Shown here one piece after another: positions 12,876 to 27,022 of a stretch of DNA of 64,000 nt. Under the pieces are notes generated by a model that was not told the DNA's origin, did not search any database, and was given only the letters and a program-made list of their open reading frames with translations. How positions within the stretch are numbered: position 1 is the first letter of the stretch; each line of letters begins with the position of its first letter. Origin of the DNA: Triops longicaudatus (lineage: Eukaryota; Arthropoda; Branchiopoda; Notostraca; Triopsidae); the NCBI GenBank assembly GCA_022885665.1, contig JAGQDJ010000051.1, forward strand, positions 801,155 to 865,154, given 5' to 3'. A program made the translations under genes and the position numbers.

Positions 12876-12959
12876 TATACTTTAATACTCTATGCTAGCG
12901 CGTCCCATTCCAAGATTTTTAGACCGCTTTTGACTCGCAGCTCCAAGCTTATCGTTGTA

Positions 12960-15171
12960 GCGAGAGTTTACTGCGTAGCATAACATTGAAGTTATTCTGT
13001 GAAATCAACCCTCGAAATAAGAACATTTTCTCCTTTTTGCCATTGGTAGGAAGTCAAATACGGCTAATCTTATTCAGTGGTAGTACAATAACCAAAGGTC
13101 GGGTAAAAACAAGAGAGAAGACAAACAGCAGTATCCCTTACATAGACAACCTAAAAATGTCCTATGTTAATCGTAAGGCAATGGGCAACAATGAAGTTCC
13201 TCATTGGGACAGCTTTGCTGTGAGTCTCGGAGGCTCTGATGCTTGAGCGGTGGGCTATATTTTTACTCATTACTGTGTACACGGTCTCTTTGAAAATACT
13301 GCGGAAGTTACGGTAAGGTACCTAAACTTGCCACCGATTACGAGGCATTGTACAAAAGTGTTAAAAGCTACAGGACAGTTAGACACGCAGCGCAATGTTA
13401 ATTCGTCCCATAACTTTGTAACCAGATGTCCTAAGAATGTTACCAAATAGACAGGATTTCACTTGTAACTGTTAGAAATGATCATATCACAATACTGAGC
13501 TCTTCTACCATGTTATTTATTATTTGAAGATCTTAAATGAATTTATAGCAACAAATATACTTATTAAGGAAAATATACTATTTTCTGTTGTCTTGCAATT
13601 ATCGGTTTCGAACGAGAAAAATTGGCAAAAAACTGACAACGGAGCGCGTACACCGGGTATGTAAACTATTCCGAGACTTTAGTGTCTTTTTCATGACAAA
13701 TGCGCACTTATTTACAAACAAGTTAAAGTAAAATTAGAAAGTTCCTATTCTTACTTTTTACTGAGATCTTCCGGCGTGAATCGAGCTCGTTGTAGTACTT
13801 GTCTCGCTACATACAGAATCTTCCAGAAATATGAACCAGGCTTGTTGAAAAATTCCTACGTTTATTTCTAAAAAATGCAACTAATGTATCAAAAATACAT
13901 ACATGAGCTTTTAGAACTAAAGTCCTGGTTCGGTGGCACAAGCAATTCTATCTGACCTTGTTCCGCAACTTGTGAGGCATAGATATTTGCAGCTGAGGAA
14001 TTCTCAACAGAATTCCTGTGACTTGACTAAACAAGTCAAGGGACAAGTTTTTCGCATATCAACCCAAGCTTCACTTCGCCCCTTATGAGAAACCTGGTGA
14101 ACATTAAACGCATGGTATGGAAAAAGCTTCCCATGCTGCCAATAGCAAATGGTGGGTAAATTCTCATAGGACACTTGTCGTGTGATTTGCGGGATCTAGC
14201 GTGAGATCGCCACGACTCCTTTTCCTTCATTCTTAGACACACACGTATATACATACATAGATACACACACCGTTGGGTAGCTCCAGGAATTGGGAAACAT
14301 GTATCTTTCACACAAAAATCTCCCAGATACCTCCGTATATCTTAATGGAGACGAGTGAAAAAAATAGAGGGAAAACCGACAAAAAAGGTCCCATGTGAAA
14401 AGAGTGAGAAAGAAAAAAGAATGGGGGATATTTCGGACGGGTTGTCACTTGGGTTTTTGGGTGAAGTTTGGTGGTTCACCCGAAAAGGTCTGAAGTTGGA
14501 CAAAGAAGAATGTTCCAGCCAAAAAGGAGTCTGTTAAAATTAAGATAGCTCAATTGTTGGCCAAGTCGGTGTCTTTTTACTTGGAGAACCACTGGCAGAC
14601 AGAAAAACCTCAGATTGGGGTTGGGGGGGCTATATACTTCCCAAGTCCCCAGAAGTGCCTTAAAAAGAAGGATGGGGGGACCTCAAATTGCTGCTGTTGT
14701 AATGAGCGGATTAGCGGCTACATCTCTCAAAGGGAAAGAGAGAAACTGTGACTGTGGGAAAAACGAGATTAAAACAACAAAATGAGCCCGGTCGAACGGA
14801 AGAGTGACAGGATTTCCAAACAGGTCCCCGAAACTTTTATCAAAGTCAACTTAGTCAACGAATTCGTCCAAGTCCAGAGTGGGATTTCAGAGAAGAAAAT
14901 CCCAATTAAACGGATAATTGCTTTACTGAGTATCACAAAAAAAACGAAAACGTGAAAATTTCTATGAATGAAAATTAAGAGAATTTAACACTTCGTCGTA
15001 ATCCACAGGCTATGTTCACAGCAAAACATATTTAGGACAGCAACGCGCGTTAGAATAACAGTTCGTTAAAATCGAAAGGTTTAGCATTTATACGAAAAGG
15101 AAGTTAACAGCATCGTAAAATAAAATGTTGATCAAAGTTGTGAAGAAAGAAACGTTCGGTGGCTACTGTAT
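12960..15171. other. Intergenic, no gene seen
   Basis: Several frames of 60-90 codons without recognisable content. A small perfect hairpin (CTTGACT AAAC AGTCAAG type) lies at about 14023-14041, and a G-rich stretch at 14620-14690. Confidence 0.5.
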
Positions 15172-15530
15172 CGGATCAATCCGAAAGGGAGAAATTATTA
15201 AATACTAAAACGTAATACCGTTGGTCACTTGTACGACCTTTGCTATACGTTATACTGTAACGGAGAATTCATTGTTGCAACGATCAATCCTTTTGCCCTT
15301 ACTGTTAACTTCCTTTTCTCTCGTTCGTTCCGGTTTCAAACTTTGGCTAAATTAGTCGTAAAAATTATGCCACAGAACCCAAGTCTAATTGTTGCCCAAA
15401 CCTGTTGTTTCGCACTAATACCACAGCTATTTTAAGTTAAGCTCGTGATTATTTAAGAAGAAATATTTTCCCCTTTTTGTCCGTGCATCCGAAACGGACC
15501 AGTTACATCTACGTATACGCCTCAACTATG
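15172..15530 (+). repeat. Dispersed repeat R6, copy 1
   Basis: Inverted copy of 41045-41412 over ~360 bp: AAAACGTAATACCGTTGGTC, TTTGCTATACGTTATACTGT and TTGCCCAAACCTGTTGTTTC are shared. Homology stops sharply near 15530. Confidence 0.75.
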
Positions 15531-16777
15531 AGACACCGTAGGTCTATGTTGTGGTGACCTGGAATTCATTGTTATGACGGTTATAAATCCGAAGATGATT
15601 GAGCCTTGACCATGAAAGGCTTTGTAGATTACCACAATAAAGTAGTGCCATATTAAGGAAGTTAACAGAAAGTGACAGCGACTCTAAAAGAAAGTACTCC
15701 GTTACTTTTTATACTTCTCAAAGAGGAAAAAATAGCCAAGGTCATGACGTAAAGTGGGGCAATAGATGAAAGTCAGAAGCGAAAAAAAAGTATTGTAGTA
15801 AAACAGTAAAGTGATAGATTGGAAAGAGACGCCCAGCCTAAGGTGGCTGAATAGGAATGAGGAAGGCGTGGCCGGCTGAAAACATTGTTGTGACATTTTC
15901 GTCAGATGTTACACCGGGAATCAAACAATATAAAGATTGCTTTTGTAGTCCTTTTGCGTTACAAAATTGTGACTTCCCAGAAGGTTCGTGTCACTTATTC
16001 ACTTTTAGTTATTTATGTTAAAGTTAAGTTTACAACGATCAAATTTTGCGCTGAAGAAACGGAACTGGTTCGAAAGAACGTCAATAAAGAAATGCATCTT
16101 ACAATCTGGGTGCACGGGATTTTATTCTTAGCAACAATCAATTTTAACATCACGGTGGGCGGCTAAGAAATTTAACGTTGGGGTAAAAAGGAAATGTTGA
16201 ACGAGCTTAGAGTCTAAAGCTGTACTTGGTCATCGGGTCTACTCCAAATTAATTTTCTTTGAATGATAACGTTTCAAAATGTTTCTTTACGGATTCAATC
16301 CGGAACACGTAAGAACCGATAAATTATGCCTTCTGTATTAATTTGAATGCTTGAGTATATCTTTACTATTTTTTACAATTTCAATGAAGGTTTGAATCCC
16401 TTCTGGTAAGTACGACGCAACACTTGAGTAACGAACTGTTATAATTGCTATAATCTCGCTATAACGAACCCTTTCCTAACGACCTGTCGCCTATCGCAGG
16501 GAAGATAAGCTTCAGGTAAAGAAAATGTTCAAAAAAGCGTACCATGACATTTATACCGGACATCTTTCTGTCTTGCAGAAAGTTCGCTATAACAAGATTT
16601 CGAGTAGCTATGAGGTAACAGAACTCACAGCTTCAGAGATACGGGACCCTTCTTAATCTCTACAGGTTAGACAAGGTGAGATTTCACTACTGTGTTATGT
16701 GTTCATACCTATTGACGTAAAAACAAACGACAGTAAAATACACACAATTCATACGAAGAAAATTGATAGAACGAATC
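15531..16777. other. Intergenic, no gene seen
   Basis: AT-rich spacer between R6 and R5 copies; nothing supported. Confidence 0.5.
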
Positions 16778-17262
16778 AGTATACACAAACCCCTATGGGA
16801 GAATAAAATAGGGAATTTTGAGTTATCACACTGCAAAAATGGTTAAGAAATCAAACAAACAGTTGTGACAGTAATGTTTCTGTTGGCGGTATTTAGTGCA
16901 TTAGTGTAAGTTTCATGTAAAAGCTTTAGTAAATTTATAAAGTACGGTTGAATTTTTTCTACTTTTTCATTATGCGGAAAAATGAAAATCGGGCAAAGTG
17001 GTTCACTTGGTCTAATTTTCTTAAAAAAATTAAAGTATAAATAAAAACAAAATCAGTCAGGTACTTTTTGTAATATCGTGTACGAAAATTGAAGGTTTTG
17101 TTTGACAATATTGAGATTACATCTATCCGAAGTTTCTATTTGACTTCACTCAATCTCTGTTATTAGTTACAATAAGTGATCTACCCTCCATGGAGGAAGC
17201 GGTGTCCTTTTCTTTTATTTTTAAAATGCTGAAAGTTGTGCATATCGGGGCCTTAAATTGAT
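16778..17262 (+). repeat. Dispersed repeat R5, copy 1
   Basis: Direct diverged copy of 34452-34935. Best blocks: TGTGACAGTAATGTT, TACTTTTTGTAATATCGTGT, GACAATATTGAGAT and TTTCTATTTGACT. Confidence 0.7.
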
Positions 17263-20200
17263 GCATCAGAAGTAAAACTCCAGTAATTAAGGGAGAAGAT
17301 GCTTACGTGTGCTTACATTTGTGCATACACAATGCTTACATTTCTTCAATACGTAAATTTCTTCACTGTTGTATACTAAAATCTACAGCAGTTTTATCCA
17401 CCATGCATTGTACTACGAAGCAACAATGAAACACTTTTCAATTCAACATTGCATGATACCTATAAATACCATTACTTCTATCAATTGAAATTATAATGTC
17501 TCACTTATATCCAATCACTAAGAAAAATTTATCCTAAAATTATAACGCAGATACTACAACATGCAAGATTTGCATTGGTCTTAAACTAATGGGGAATATA
17601 ATGTAAAAATTACCTATAAACTATCAAATTGATTCTTAAGACAGGGTCGGAAAATAAGTGACGAATCAAAAGACTTTGACACGGAAAAGACACCTGAACG
17701 AAACTTTCGTAAAATTGGTTCAGACACATTACGTTTTGCACCTCTGACCAGTGAACCGAACTTAATTGTGAATTAAATCCCAGCTACCAAATCTTGAAGA
17801 ACGTGTCCATAATATTCGACCTTGTCAAAAGAAAATCCCTTGCCAAGCCTTCTTAAATCCCAAAGATTTGTAGGCTACCTGTATTCACTTATGAATAGCA
17901 CAGCAAATTGTGAAGAGTGATTGAGTGGGTTAAAGAGAAGCATCCGGTCTAGGGCTACGTTCGGGAAACTGCGGGAGGTCCCTATTTACTTTTGACATAT
18001 GAAAACTAACACGTTTCCAACACTTTTACATACTGAGCATTTTCCTTTTTCCATCTCAGCTCGACCAGACTCAGAAAAACTCTTGAAGACGCTCTCAGCC
18101 AGCCCACCCCAAAAACAATTCCCATGTTTACTCCCCTTGCAAGAAAACTCCCGTTTTCTCCTTTTTGCTGCTTTACTGTCGAGTTTTATTGGAAGGACGT
18201 TTTATATCAGCCATAGTGTGGTCACCCTGTCTTTTGCCGCCGTTTCGGGGGTAAATCCTCGCGCCGTCGTGCCCCCCAGTCTCCATATTTTGCATGTTTT
18301 CCCACGATGGGCAGTTCCTTTCGGGATGCTGCAGTGTGCTTATGTCTAACGGACGATGGAGAGGGGAAAAAGATGGGAAGGCCAAAGGCCAAACCCTCGT
18401 AAATTCACAACCTGCTTTTTCACGGCACTCGCTTTATGACCAGCGTGGATTTTGGTAAAAGCTGATCGTCTTATGCTCCAGCATCTCATCCTTTACCAGC
18501 TTCTCTACTACTTTCCTTTATTTAGACTGCGTCTGGTTTTTCTTAAGCTTTTTTCCGGGGGGCTCCCACGTCCCGAACTCTTACATCCTCCCTCCGTGAA
18601 AAAGATCTACCCGTAAATTTTACCCCACTTCCCAAAAGACTTCACGGACAATTTTGCATTTGCGGCTCTCCGGACTCATATAGGCTTGTCCATTAGGCGA
18701 AAAAAAAAAGACTTGTATGAAAAAAAGAAGAAACGTTGTGACTTTTGGTTCCCACAAGATTTGTCTTGTGATGTTGGACATTTTACCCCGTAGGAGACAC
18801 AGGTCAGAGGTGTTTGCAAGGGAAATCTTTGTTTTCCTTGAAAGAAAATCATGGACAGAAATACAGAGACAAGATGGATCTATGGAGATATACACACATG
18901 TTAAGTTATGTGCGTCAAAATGTGTATACAATACGGTACGTTACTATTCCATGTACTACAAACTGATATGGATCAACAAGGCTGGGGGTTAGGGGGTTAT
19001 CTTGACCAAGCGATCTCAACTACAGTTCCTTAATAGTTTTTCTTGCCTTACTTGTTTTTCTTGGGCTGAAAATGCGATTTTCTTGAGAATGCAATCTTGC
19101 AAGGGAAGACATAGCGTTAGTGTGGCGCGCTGACTACCCTGAATTTCATAAGCATGGGAATGGCCGTTATTTGGTGCTGCAGTACAACAATGAAATTTGC
19201 AGGCTTGGGGAAAAAAAATGATTATCGGTTGACAAGGTCGGAGAGGGAATGCAGGCCTAGCTCTGCAATCTAGCTTACGCGGAACCGAAACATTCGTTGC
19301 TGGACAACGCCGAATATTCCCAATGGCGGGCTAGGCGGGTACAAAATTCACTCTTGCTGACAATGAAACATAGAGTTACACAGTTCATTCTTGCTAACAA
19401 CGAAACACAGGAAATTAGTCAATATTTCAAGTAAATAATTAAAGACATCGAAACGGAAGAAATGCAAACTTTAAATCAATTGAACCATGCATGTCATAAC
19501 GAAATAAAAACCCTTCTCGTACTTAGTACGGCACAACCGTTGTCTTTGGTATATCAAGACCCAAGATCGTGGCATCGAGTTCTATTGGCAGTTAAGGAAT
19601 TAGTTATGGGTTTGGGAAATAGGCCCTGGCTAGACCAAGATATTATAAACTTTTTTTTTTTAAAACATTCCCGTTTTTGGGGAAAAAGATTGTCATTTTC
19701 CCAAGGTTGATTTTTGAGAGACGGGGGGACATCGCACCTTAGAATGTTGAGAATGGTCCGGGCTTTTATCGATATAGCCCAGGTCAGTTTTTGGATTTGG
19801 GAAGAGTTTCTCACCGTTGGCCATTGTTATCAAAGTCGAAACTGAAATGCGCAGGGGCTCATCGTGTCCCATCCCAGGCCACCTTTGCTTCCTTCCTTCC
19901 CAAGGGAAGTTGGTAACGTCCTTCTCACTTCTGTACTTCTATATATGACGATACAGAACGTGTTCAAAACTATGCGATTTGCAAGTACAACGTACTGCTG
20001 CGTACCAAGGGGGGGGGGGGGGGGGGTAAGGTGGCGAAAGGGGGAAAAAGTTTGTATGTATGTGTGTGAACCAACCCAGAACGGAATTAGATGTGGAGAC
20101 GTTGGCGATGTCTTCAAGGGAATATATTTAAAGATAAAAAATAAAGTCCCAGAGGGTTGAAAAAAAAATTAAAAAAAGTTCCTTGCCAAAGCGTTTCAAG

Positions 20201-21367
20201 AGCACATACTCCTTTTTTCTTTTCTTAGATGAAAAGCATTGGGGTTTTGTTGTATTGGGTGCAGTGAACATTACATAACGCATCGGCAAGCAGGAAAGAT
20301 TGGGAAAAAGATTTCCAGGGGGTTGGGGGGATTTCAATAGGCGTCTTATTAAAAACGGCCAAGGAGATTTTTTTTACTTCTGCTTTTCGTCTGAGACCTT
20401 TAGGTGTTTTTGTGTATGAGTAGGAACGTATGGATGTGTGTGAGAATGAGAACGACGTGTGATGGGAACAGGGTATGATACCGTCGTCTTGGGCATCCTA
20501 TGTGGGAACCCAGTGCGGAAAAGTCACACTAGCGTTGTGACTTTGGTGCTATAATTGCATGGAAAACTTGTACTGAAGGTTTTTCTTGGTTGTTTTCTTA
20601 TTACCGTGTGCATGGGAATGCTTGATGCATTCTTGAGTTCATGATTTTTAGTTCATTTAATGCTTTTTACAGCGAAACAAGATCGTAAGGGCTAGGAGGA
20701 GTAGCGTGAAAAAAAACAGTGATTTAAAGTCGATAGGGTTTACCTGACGCGGTGTCAATCGAGATTTCCGCGGTTACGCCAATTGGTAACACACGGTTAT
20801 GAAAGTTGACTATACTTTTCATGAGCTTTTTAACGATGTTAGCTTGAAACCTTATGCCAATTGTGACAGTTGATTTCGCAATAAACTGCTTAAATGCGTT
20901 GGAAGCATTGTTGTGAAGCTTTATCAAGGTTTCGTTAGTTCAGTTCTTTGAATCGTTCAGATACCATCAGACTTCATGTAAAAAAATGCACCTTTTTAAA
21001 GTTGAAAACCAACCAACATGATGCTATGGGTAACTCAGCTTGTTTGAAGGGCAATGGACATAAAAAAACAACCTTGCCATATGAATAGAAGTAAAGAATC
21101 TAGTTTCTGCATATATGATTTTTTCTTAGATGCGAAACAATAACGAAGATTTTTAGAAATAAAAAATCCGAAATTCAAATCGGGCATTTTGCCATTACTC
21201 CAGCATGGTCACACGATCTGGGTGACGTAACGAAGGAGACCAGCGCTGCCTAGACGCGCTACAGACCTGTGCTTTGGTTATATAAGTCATCACTTTTTCC
21301 TCAACTACTCAATGCAATGCAACAAACTATGTGTTTCCAGGTCCAGTGATTAACAAGATTTCCCAGT
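17263..21367. other. Intergenic with a GC-richer, pyrimidine/purine-biased island
   Basis: 17.94-20.34 kb is less AT-rich than its flanks and has many overlapping frames of 70-116 codons on both strands, none with a recognisable domain or a splice-linked partner. It includes the 18-G tract and a short tandem pair at 19348-19408 (TTCACTCTTGCTGACAATGA and a near copy). Could be regulatory DNA or unannotated non-coding exons. Confidence 0.4.
20009..20026 (+). repeat. Poly-G tract (18 G)
   Basis: Longest of six G or C homopolymers of ten or more in the window. Its length is likely unreliable in the assembly. Confidence 0.9.
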
Positions 21368-22412
21368 ATAGCAAAAATAATGCTTTTGTTTCAATTTATT
21401 TCGCGGCAATGGGAGGTCACAAATAAGGTACTTTTGGCACACTTGTCGTGACTTTCAATTTTTATTACTAAAAGGTAACTAGAGAAATTAGAAGCTCCGT
21501 TTTCTTCTAAAGAGACAGTAGAAACTCAGTTCTTCATGTTGTTTAAATTGAAACAACGTCGACACCACAAGGATTCAAGCCAAAACGATGATCAAGGTTA
21601 CCTAAGAAGCTCTGACCATTTCCCCATGTTATAGCTTATGGGCGTTTGCAGAAAAGCTTAGAGGGGAACACGTCGGGGTCAGGATGGACGCGACTTACCC
21701 AAGAAATGGGGAAGAAAACGCAACTCAAACTAAAACCCCGCAGCAGCAGCAAAAGACTAGTAGCTTATTATTCATATACTCTGTTTTAATTATTTATCCA
21801 AGAGTATACAGTTCGGGTACATATAGAGTTCAATTTTTGTCATGTCTATACCATGTTGACTAGGCGTTCAGGAGACACTGCAAAAATGAATCTAATTGTA
21901 ATTTTTTGTTTAAAAATCATGAAGTTTGTACTAAATGAACTGTATTCGCTTTAACACGTACTGAAAAACAGTTCTACCCACAATCAATACACCACTAGTC
22001 CTATGAACTTGCAAAACCTCTTGCCGTCTTCTTTGTTCTGAAACATTACGTTCATGCACCAGATTTTCCATTGTTGTGACAATCGTAAGCAAAATAAGAC
22101 TCTCTACGTTGTTTATTTGCCATTTTTCGAGTAAAACTGTCCAAAAATAAGAGGAAGCCTAACAGCACAGTATATAAACAAACGCTCATAAGCCACACCT
22201 CTCACACTGCTCACCCCTGCGACGTCACGGCTTCCGTGGCGGGAAAGCGGCCAAATTTTGCAATTAAATAACTCTGGAACGGTTCTTCACAGAAAATCGA
22301 AACAAAGTTCCCAGATCTTAGAATAATGTACATGACAAGATTTCATCGAAATTTCAATATGCGTGTTTCGTGTCCATTGCTTTTTAAAGCAGTATCCTAG
22401 TTACTTTGAAAT
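21368..22412 (+). repeat. Dispersed repeat R3, copy 1
   Basis: Inverted copy of 37365-38256. Flanks look roughly 80% alike but 21655-21727 is identical base for base to the reverse complement of 37910-37982. It holds ~130 bp near 22230-22360 missing in copy 2. Confidence 0.8.
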
Positions 22413-25400
22413 GCCCCTGTCACGTTTTTTATTATTAAAGATTCCTTTGATGACGCCGTCGGGCCAGACGAATTTTCTTCATCTGATGCAAATTAAGATT
22501 GCACTGAAACTCATATTTGTGTCTTGCTAAGCTTATGATAGACATAAACTACCTTATGTTTAGTATATCCCAAAATAACTCACATTTTTGTAATATATCA
22601 TTAGCCAGAGACAAATTTCACCAAAAGAGTCCCTTTTTCCAGAATAGGTACTGTCTTAGACAACATTACAAGAGGCGCCGCCGTTATTGAGAAAACATTC
22701 TGAGAAGAAGCCGTTTATACGCAGCCAAGTAACATTATTTGCTACCATAGATACTTCAATGAGTAACCTTTCGATAACTAACATTGTCACTTCCAGAAGT
22801 GTATTAGTTTTGTACGAATCTGAAACAAGTCATACTGTAACCCGTTCACATTTTGGAAATATTGTCTTATTATTTTATTTTGCGACACCATCGAAAAGAT
22901 TCTACGGTGGTAACTCTTAATATGGGAAAGATGGGATACATTAGGTGAGATATTTTGTTGGCAATTACCACCTTCTCATGACGAAGTAATGAAAAGCGGA
23001 AGCCACATGGGAAGAACCGTCAATGAACAACGGGACCTACATTATCAAAGCTCTTTTTCCCCAATAATTACAACTTCACAAGATTCACACACGTGGCTTT
23101 TTGTTGCTCAAGGAATTGATACGGGTCAACTCCTTCCTTATTGCCAACACCACACGCAATACGACCCGAAAACCAAGATTGTCAGTGCAACTTTTTCTTT
23201 CCCCAAAACAATAAAGTGTGACTTCGTTAACGTGACACACTAATGAGACTATAAACGCAACTATCTTAGAACAACTTTCCTGGTTTTGAAACCTCGTACT
23301 ACCAGCTTCGTGTTAGGTCCATAAGATATGTAACAGCGAGCGAACGTTCCTTTTAGGAAGGGAGCAAAAAGTCTCCTGTGTGTGGTCATAAAAATCTGCC
23401 CGTTGTTCACTTGTTTATTTGTTCTTTGATTGACTGAAAAGTTTTTGGGCCGTGGAAAAAAAAATCCAGCCGAGGAAACCGGATGCCTGCTGTGCTGAAA
23501 AATTTTGCCTTTTTGTTTTCTCTGTGTTTCTATTATCCTTTTTTTTACGGGAAAAAGTCACCACCACAAAGCTTGCAATTCATAAAACTCGCATATGGGA
23601 TTTCACACACTTTTCCAGCTATACAGACTTTGAGCGTGGATTCTTTCTAGTCGGTGCCCGAGAAGGCAGGAATATAGATATGGGAGAAAAACGTCCAACC
23701 GAATCCCATTCATCTAAGGGGGGATAAGCCGACAACGAGCCCGAATTTTATGTTCCTGAGAAAAATCTCACGGGCCTTGGCCATAAAACCGTGAATCTTG
23801 GAGCTTTGCTGCAGTAACGTTTGGTTTACTTAACCCAAAATCGGTTGCTTATTTCTTTTCAAAATAATTTTATTGCCCTTCTCGCATACTCTAAGTTATT
23901 CCCTGAGAAAAATGTCTTTCACTTCCAAAACATTGATCTGAGTTTTTCAACAATTGCATACTACGATTAAAAATTATATCAATTGCTATTTTCCTAAGCT
24001 CATTTTATTCATTCTGAAAATACAATTGTTTCGGCGACGAATTTTTGCTTTAAAATACTATGAAAGATATTTTTAATTCGTATTCGTTTTATAACTAAAA
24101 TTACAAATAATTAACAATCAAATTTAATGCAATGAAATGTCTATAGAATGGTATTTTCTTTCGTGGCCAAAGTATGGCTCGTTAAACAATAGTAATGTGT
24201 GTGTTTTAAATACTAAATAACGCATTATTCCTTTTTCCGGTATTATTTTCGTTTTTTAATAAATCACAAGTTCTTTTTTGATAAAACTTCGATTAATAGT
24301 GTTGCTTATTTCTTGAGTTTTTATGCCCTAAAATAAATAATTATGCGAGAATACCTTTTATCTTCATATAAATTGTTGTTGAAATTATTGTTTCATAATT
24401 GTTTAATTTTTTTTCCAAATTATTAAATTAAGCTGTTTAGGGAAGAAAGTAATTACGCTTTGTCAAAGGATTCAAGCGTAATTTTACATGCATCAGGACG
24501 ATTTGCGTATAAAAGAAGCTCAAAAGTTTTAAGAATTTATCAAGCAGTTTCTAGGCCGTTATAAGGGGGGGGGGGAGAGATGAGATTTTCACTCAGGTAA
24601 AACACTAGAGGTTCTGCATACGAGTACGGAAGCCACTAGGCGTAAAGTGTTTGGGGTTTGTGTTGTATGTAAATCGTCGGTATTTTGGAGGCCGTGGCTA
24701 AATTATTAGTAGTCGATGGAAAAGATTGGGCTATATCTGGTTCTTTATTAGGGTGTTAACGAGTCGAGAGCGGGTTTTCTCACGGATTCTGGTGGCCGTT
24801 TAGCATAGCATTGCGACTCGAGCTTGGGGGATTCGACTCTATTCTTTCCACATGGAACACAACTCTTCGGTGCAGGTTTCGGGAAAAGAGTAAAAACCGT
24901 GGAAGAATTCCCATAAGAAAGTCGTACGGAAGACAAGTAAAATTTTCTTGGTTCTCAGTAGTGTTTCCCAAGTCAGTCGCCAATCAATTCACACACATGT
25001 GTGTATTGAGAGGCCATTACGGAATTCATAATAGATACAGCGACGAACCACGAAGGGCTATTGTGGTACGTTGAGAACCTATCAACGACCTTTTTTAATA
25101 GCCAAGGTCTCGAAGCACAGTAAGTAATGCACCATGTATTGTGTGCTGTATTTGTAGTGTGTACAGTACCTTATCCATGAGAACTCTTTCGAGAAAGCGA
25201 GTGAGGTTATGATCTCTGGCGTGGAAACCCCGACTGAGAAGTTTTGGTGGGTTCCAACCTTGCACTGTTCTATTGTTGGGGGCTAAAGTGGGAAAGCTTA
25301 ACAGTTGATAGATACACATAGGGGTGCAAGGTTGACGTTTACACATACGTGAAAAGAGGGTGAGTCCGTTCCCCCTCGCCTTATTCATGACCCCCTTGAC

Positions 25401-25559
25401 ATCGAGACCGTTAACTAAACAGAGACAAATTCACCGATGGACGGCATATTCAGGTGTATTTGATTAGGCTGTAAACAGAACAAATTGGAAACAAAATACA
25501 GCCCATTACACAAAGTATTATTAACTGTTAAGCAATCTACTTTTGAAAGAAACCACCCA
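22413..25559. other. Intergenic, no gene seen
   Basis: 23.9-24.5 kb is very AT-rich. 24.75-25.4 kb has overlapping frames on both strands with no family match. Contains the 11-G tract at 24565. Confidence 0.5.
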
Positions 25560-27022
25560 ACTGAACACTGTAAACAAGGGGGACCAATAAATGGCCAGAA
25601 ATTACCACCTAAAATTGAAATCGTGACAAATAATTAGCTCCTGCGACCAAAAATAAGTTTGACGTACCAAATGATAGGGAAGTATTACTGAAAGTTGTTT
25701 CTTATCACCGCAATTCGGCAAGTTTCTTCCTATTTTTGGAAACATCTCCCAAAAATCGACAGTTTCTATTTTTATTGTTTTAACGTGTGGTAGCGTTGAA
25801 GTCTTCCACTCTCGCTCAGAAGTCTGTTACGCGTTCCCCCGCTATGAGTTCTCAATACAGTTAGCAGTTTATTGTTTATCGTACTATTTTCAAAATAACT
25901 TTACATATGGAAAAGCTTCATACGATCTGTGTCGTGGTTTGTAAGAAAGGTATTGTTGGGCTGTACTATATATAACGTTCGAAAGAGAAACGACTAAGGA
26001 ATGGGCATGTGCTAACAAAACTGGGCAACAGTGAAATTTGCTAACCGAACTGGGCAACAGTGAAATCTCCCCTTGAACGAGCGTTGTGGCGTATTATAGA
26101 ACATTCGCGTAAGGATGGAGTGAGACAACGCTCGAATGCCGGAAGTTTTGGTCTATAGTGATGTTACCTTTTGATCACTTTTCGGACATTGTAAGAGTAC
26201 TGCTCGTCATTGCATTACAACCTTATTTCCGTGACTCGAGATAATGGTATGGGGTAGTGTTAGATTGCTGTAATCTCTTGTTTAGTTGAATTGATGTTGT
26301 GAAAAGTTGCTGATGTGAAATGTGGTTAATTGCCAATGCTCAGTTTGTTCTCTTGTATGCTGTGACTATGTATTCTTTATTACTGTTTTCGCTGTTGTAT
26401 CGTCGAACTGTTTAACGTGTGTATTTTTCTTGTAAAGCTTACACATTTATAATCGAAATTGTAATCTTTTATTTTGTAAATTTGACGTCATGGAAAGTTG
26501 CAGAAGTGTTGTTATGGGTGTTGTATATTGTTGGATCCAAATGTTCATTTTGCCTTGTAGAATGTCGTTATTTGGATTTTGATTACTGCTCTCATTGTTG
26601 CGTCTTTGAAGTCTTGTGTACTGAGGTATTGGATTTCGTTTCATTTTGGTCTCATGTATCGTCAAAGTTGTAATGTTTTTTATTTGTTGTTATGGGCTTG
26701 AGTGCTTTTATATTTGTTATAGTTGTACTAATGGATGCTGTCATCTTTTTATGAATTTTATATAATTTTGCTGATATTTGTGGTCTAAATAAATCTAAAA
26801 TTGACGCTAAAATTGAGTTCAGTTCATTAACAAACTTTGGGAAATATAATCATTATTTAGAAGTACACACCAATATGAGGTGCTCAAATCTACCAGGTTT
26901 TAGTTGTGGGATGTCCCTTTTTTACCATTTTTAGGGAGCGATTCTACAACCAATTATTGGTAGGAAAACAGCCCCATCCTAGGCGCGCGGTTTTTGTGCC
27001 ATTTTCCACCATTAGTAGAGGG
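25560..27022 (-). repeat. Dispersed repeat R1, copy 2 (longest)
   Basis: Reverse complement of copy 1 over ~1 kb, plus ~450 bp shared only with copy 3. One end reads AATGGCCAGAAATTACCA (25593 on) and the other, inverted, AATGGTGGAAAATGGCAC, an imperfect terminal inverted repeat. It carries an inner short tandem duplication at 26021-26068 (CTGGGCAACAGTGAAAT twice). The short ORFs inside look like chance. Confidence 0.75.

Noticed and set aside
24748..25388. Overlapping frames of 60-97 codons on both strands
   Set aside because: No domain, no splice partners, and mutually overlapping; typical of stop-poor chance sequence.
26419..26673. 84-codon frame and its opposite-strand partner
   Set aside because: They lie wholly within repeat R1 copy 2 and are low-complexity chance frames.
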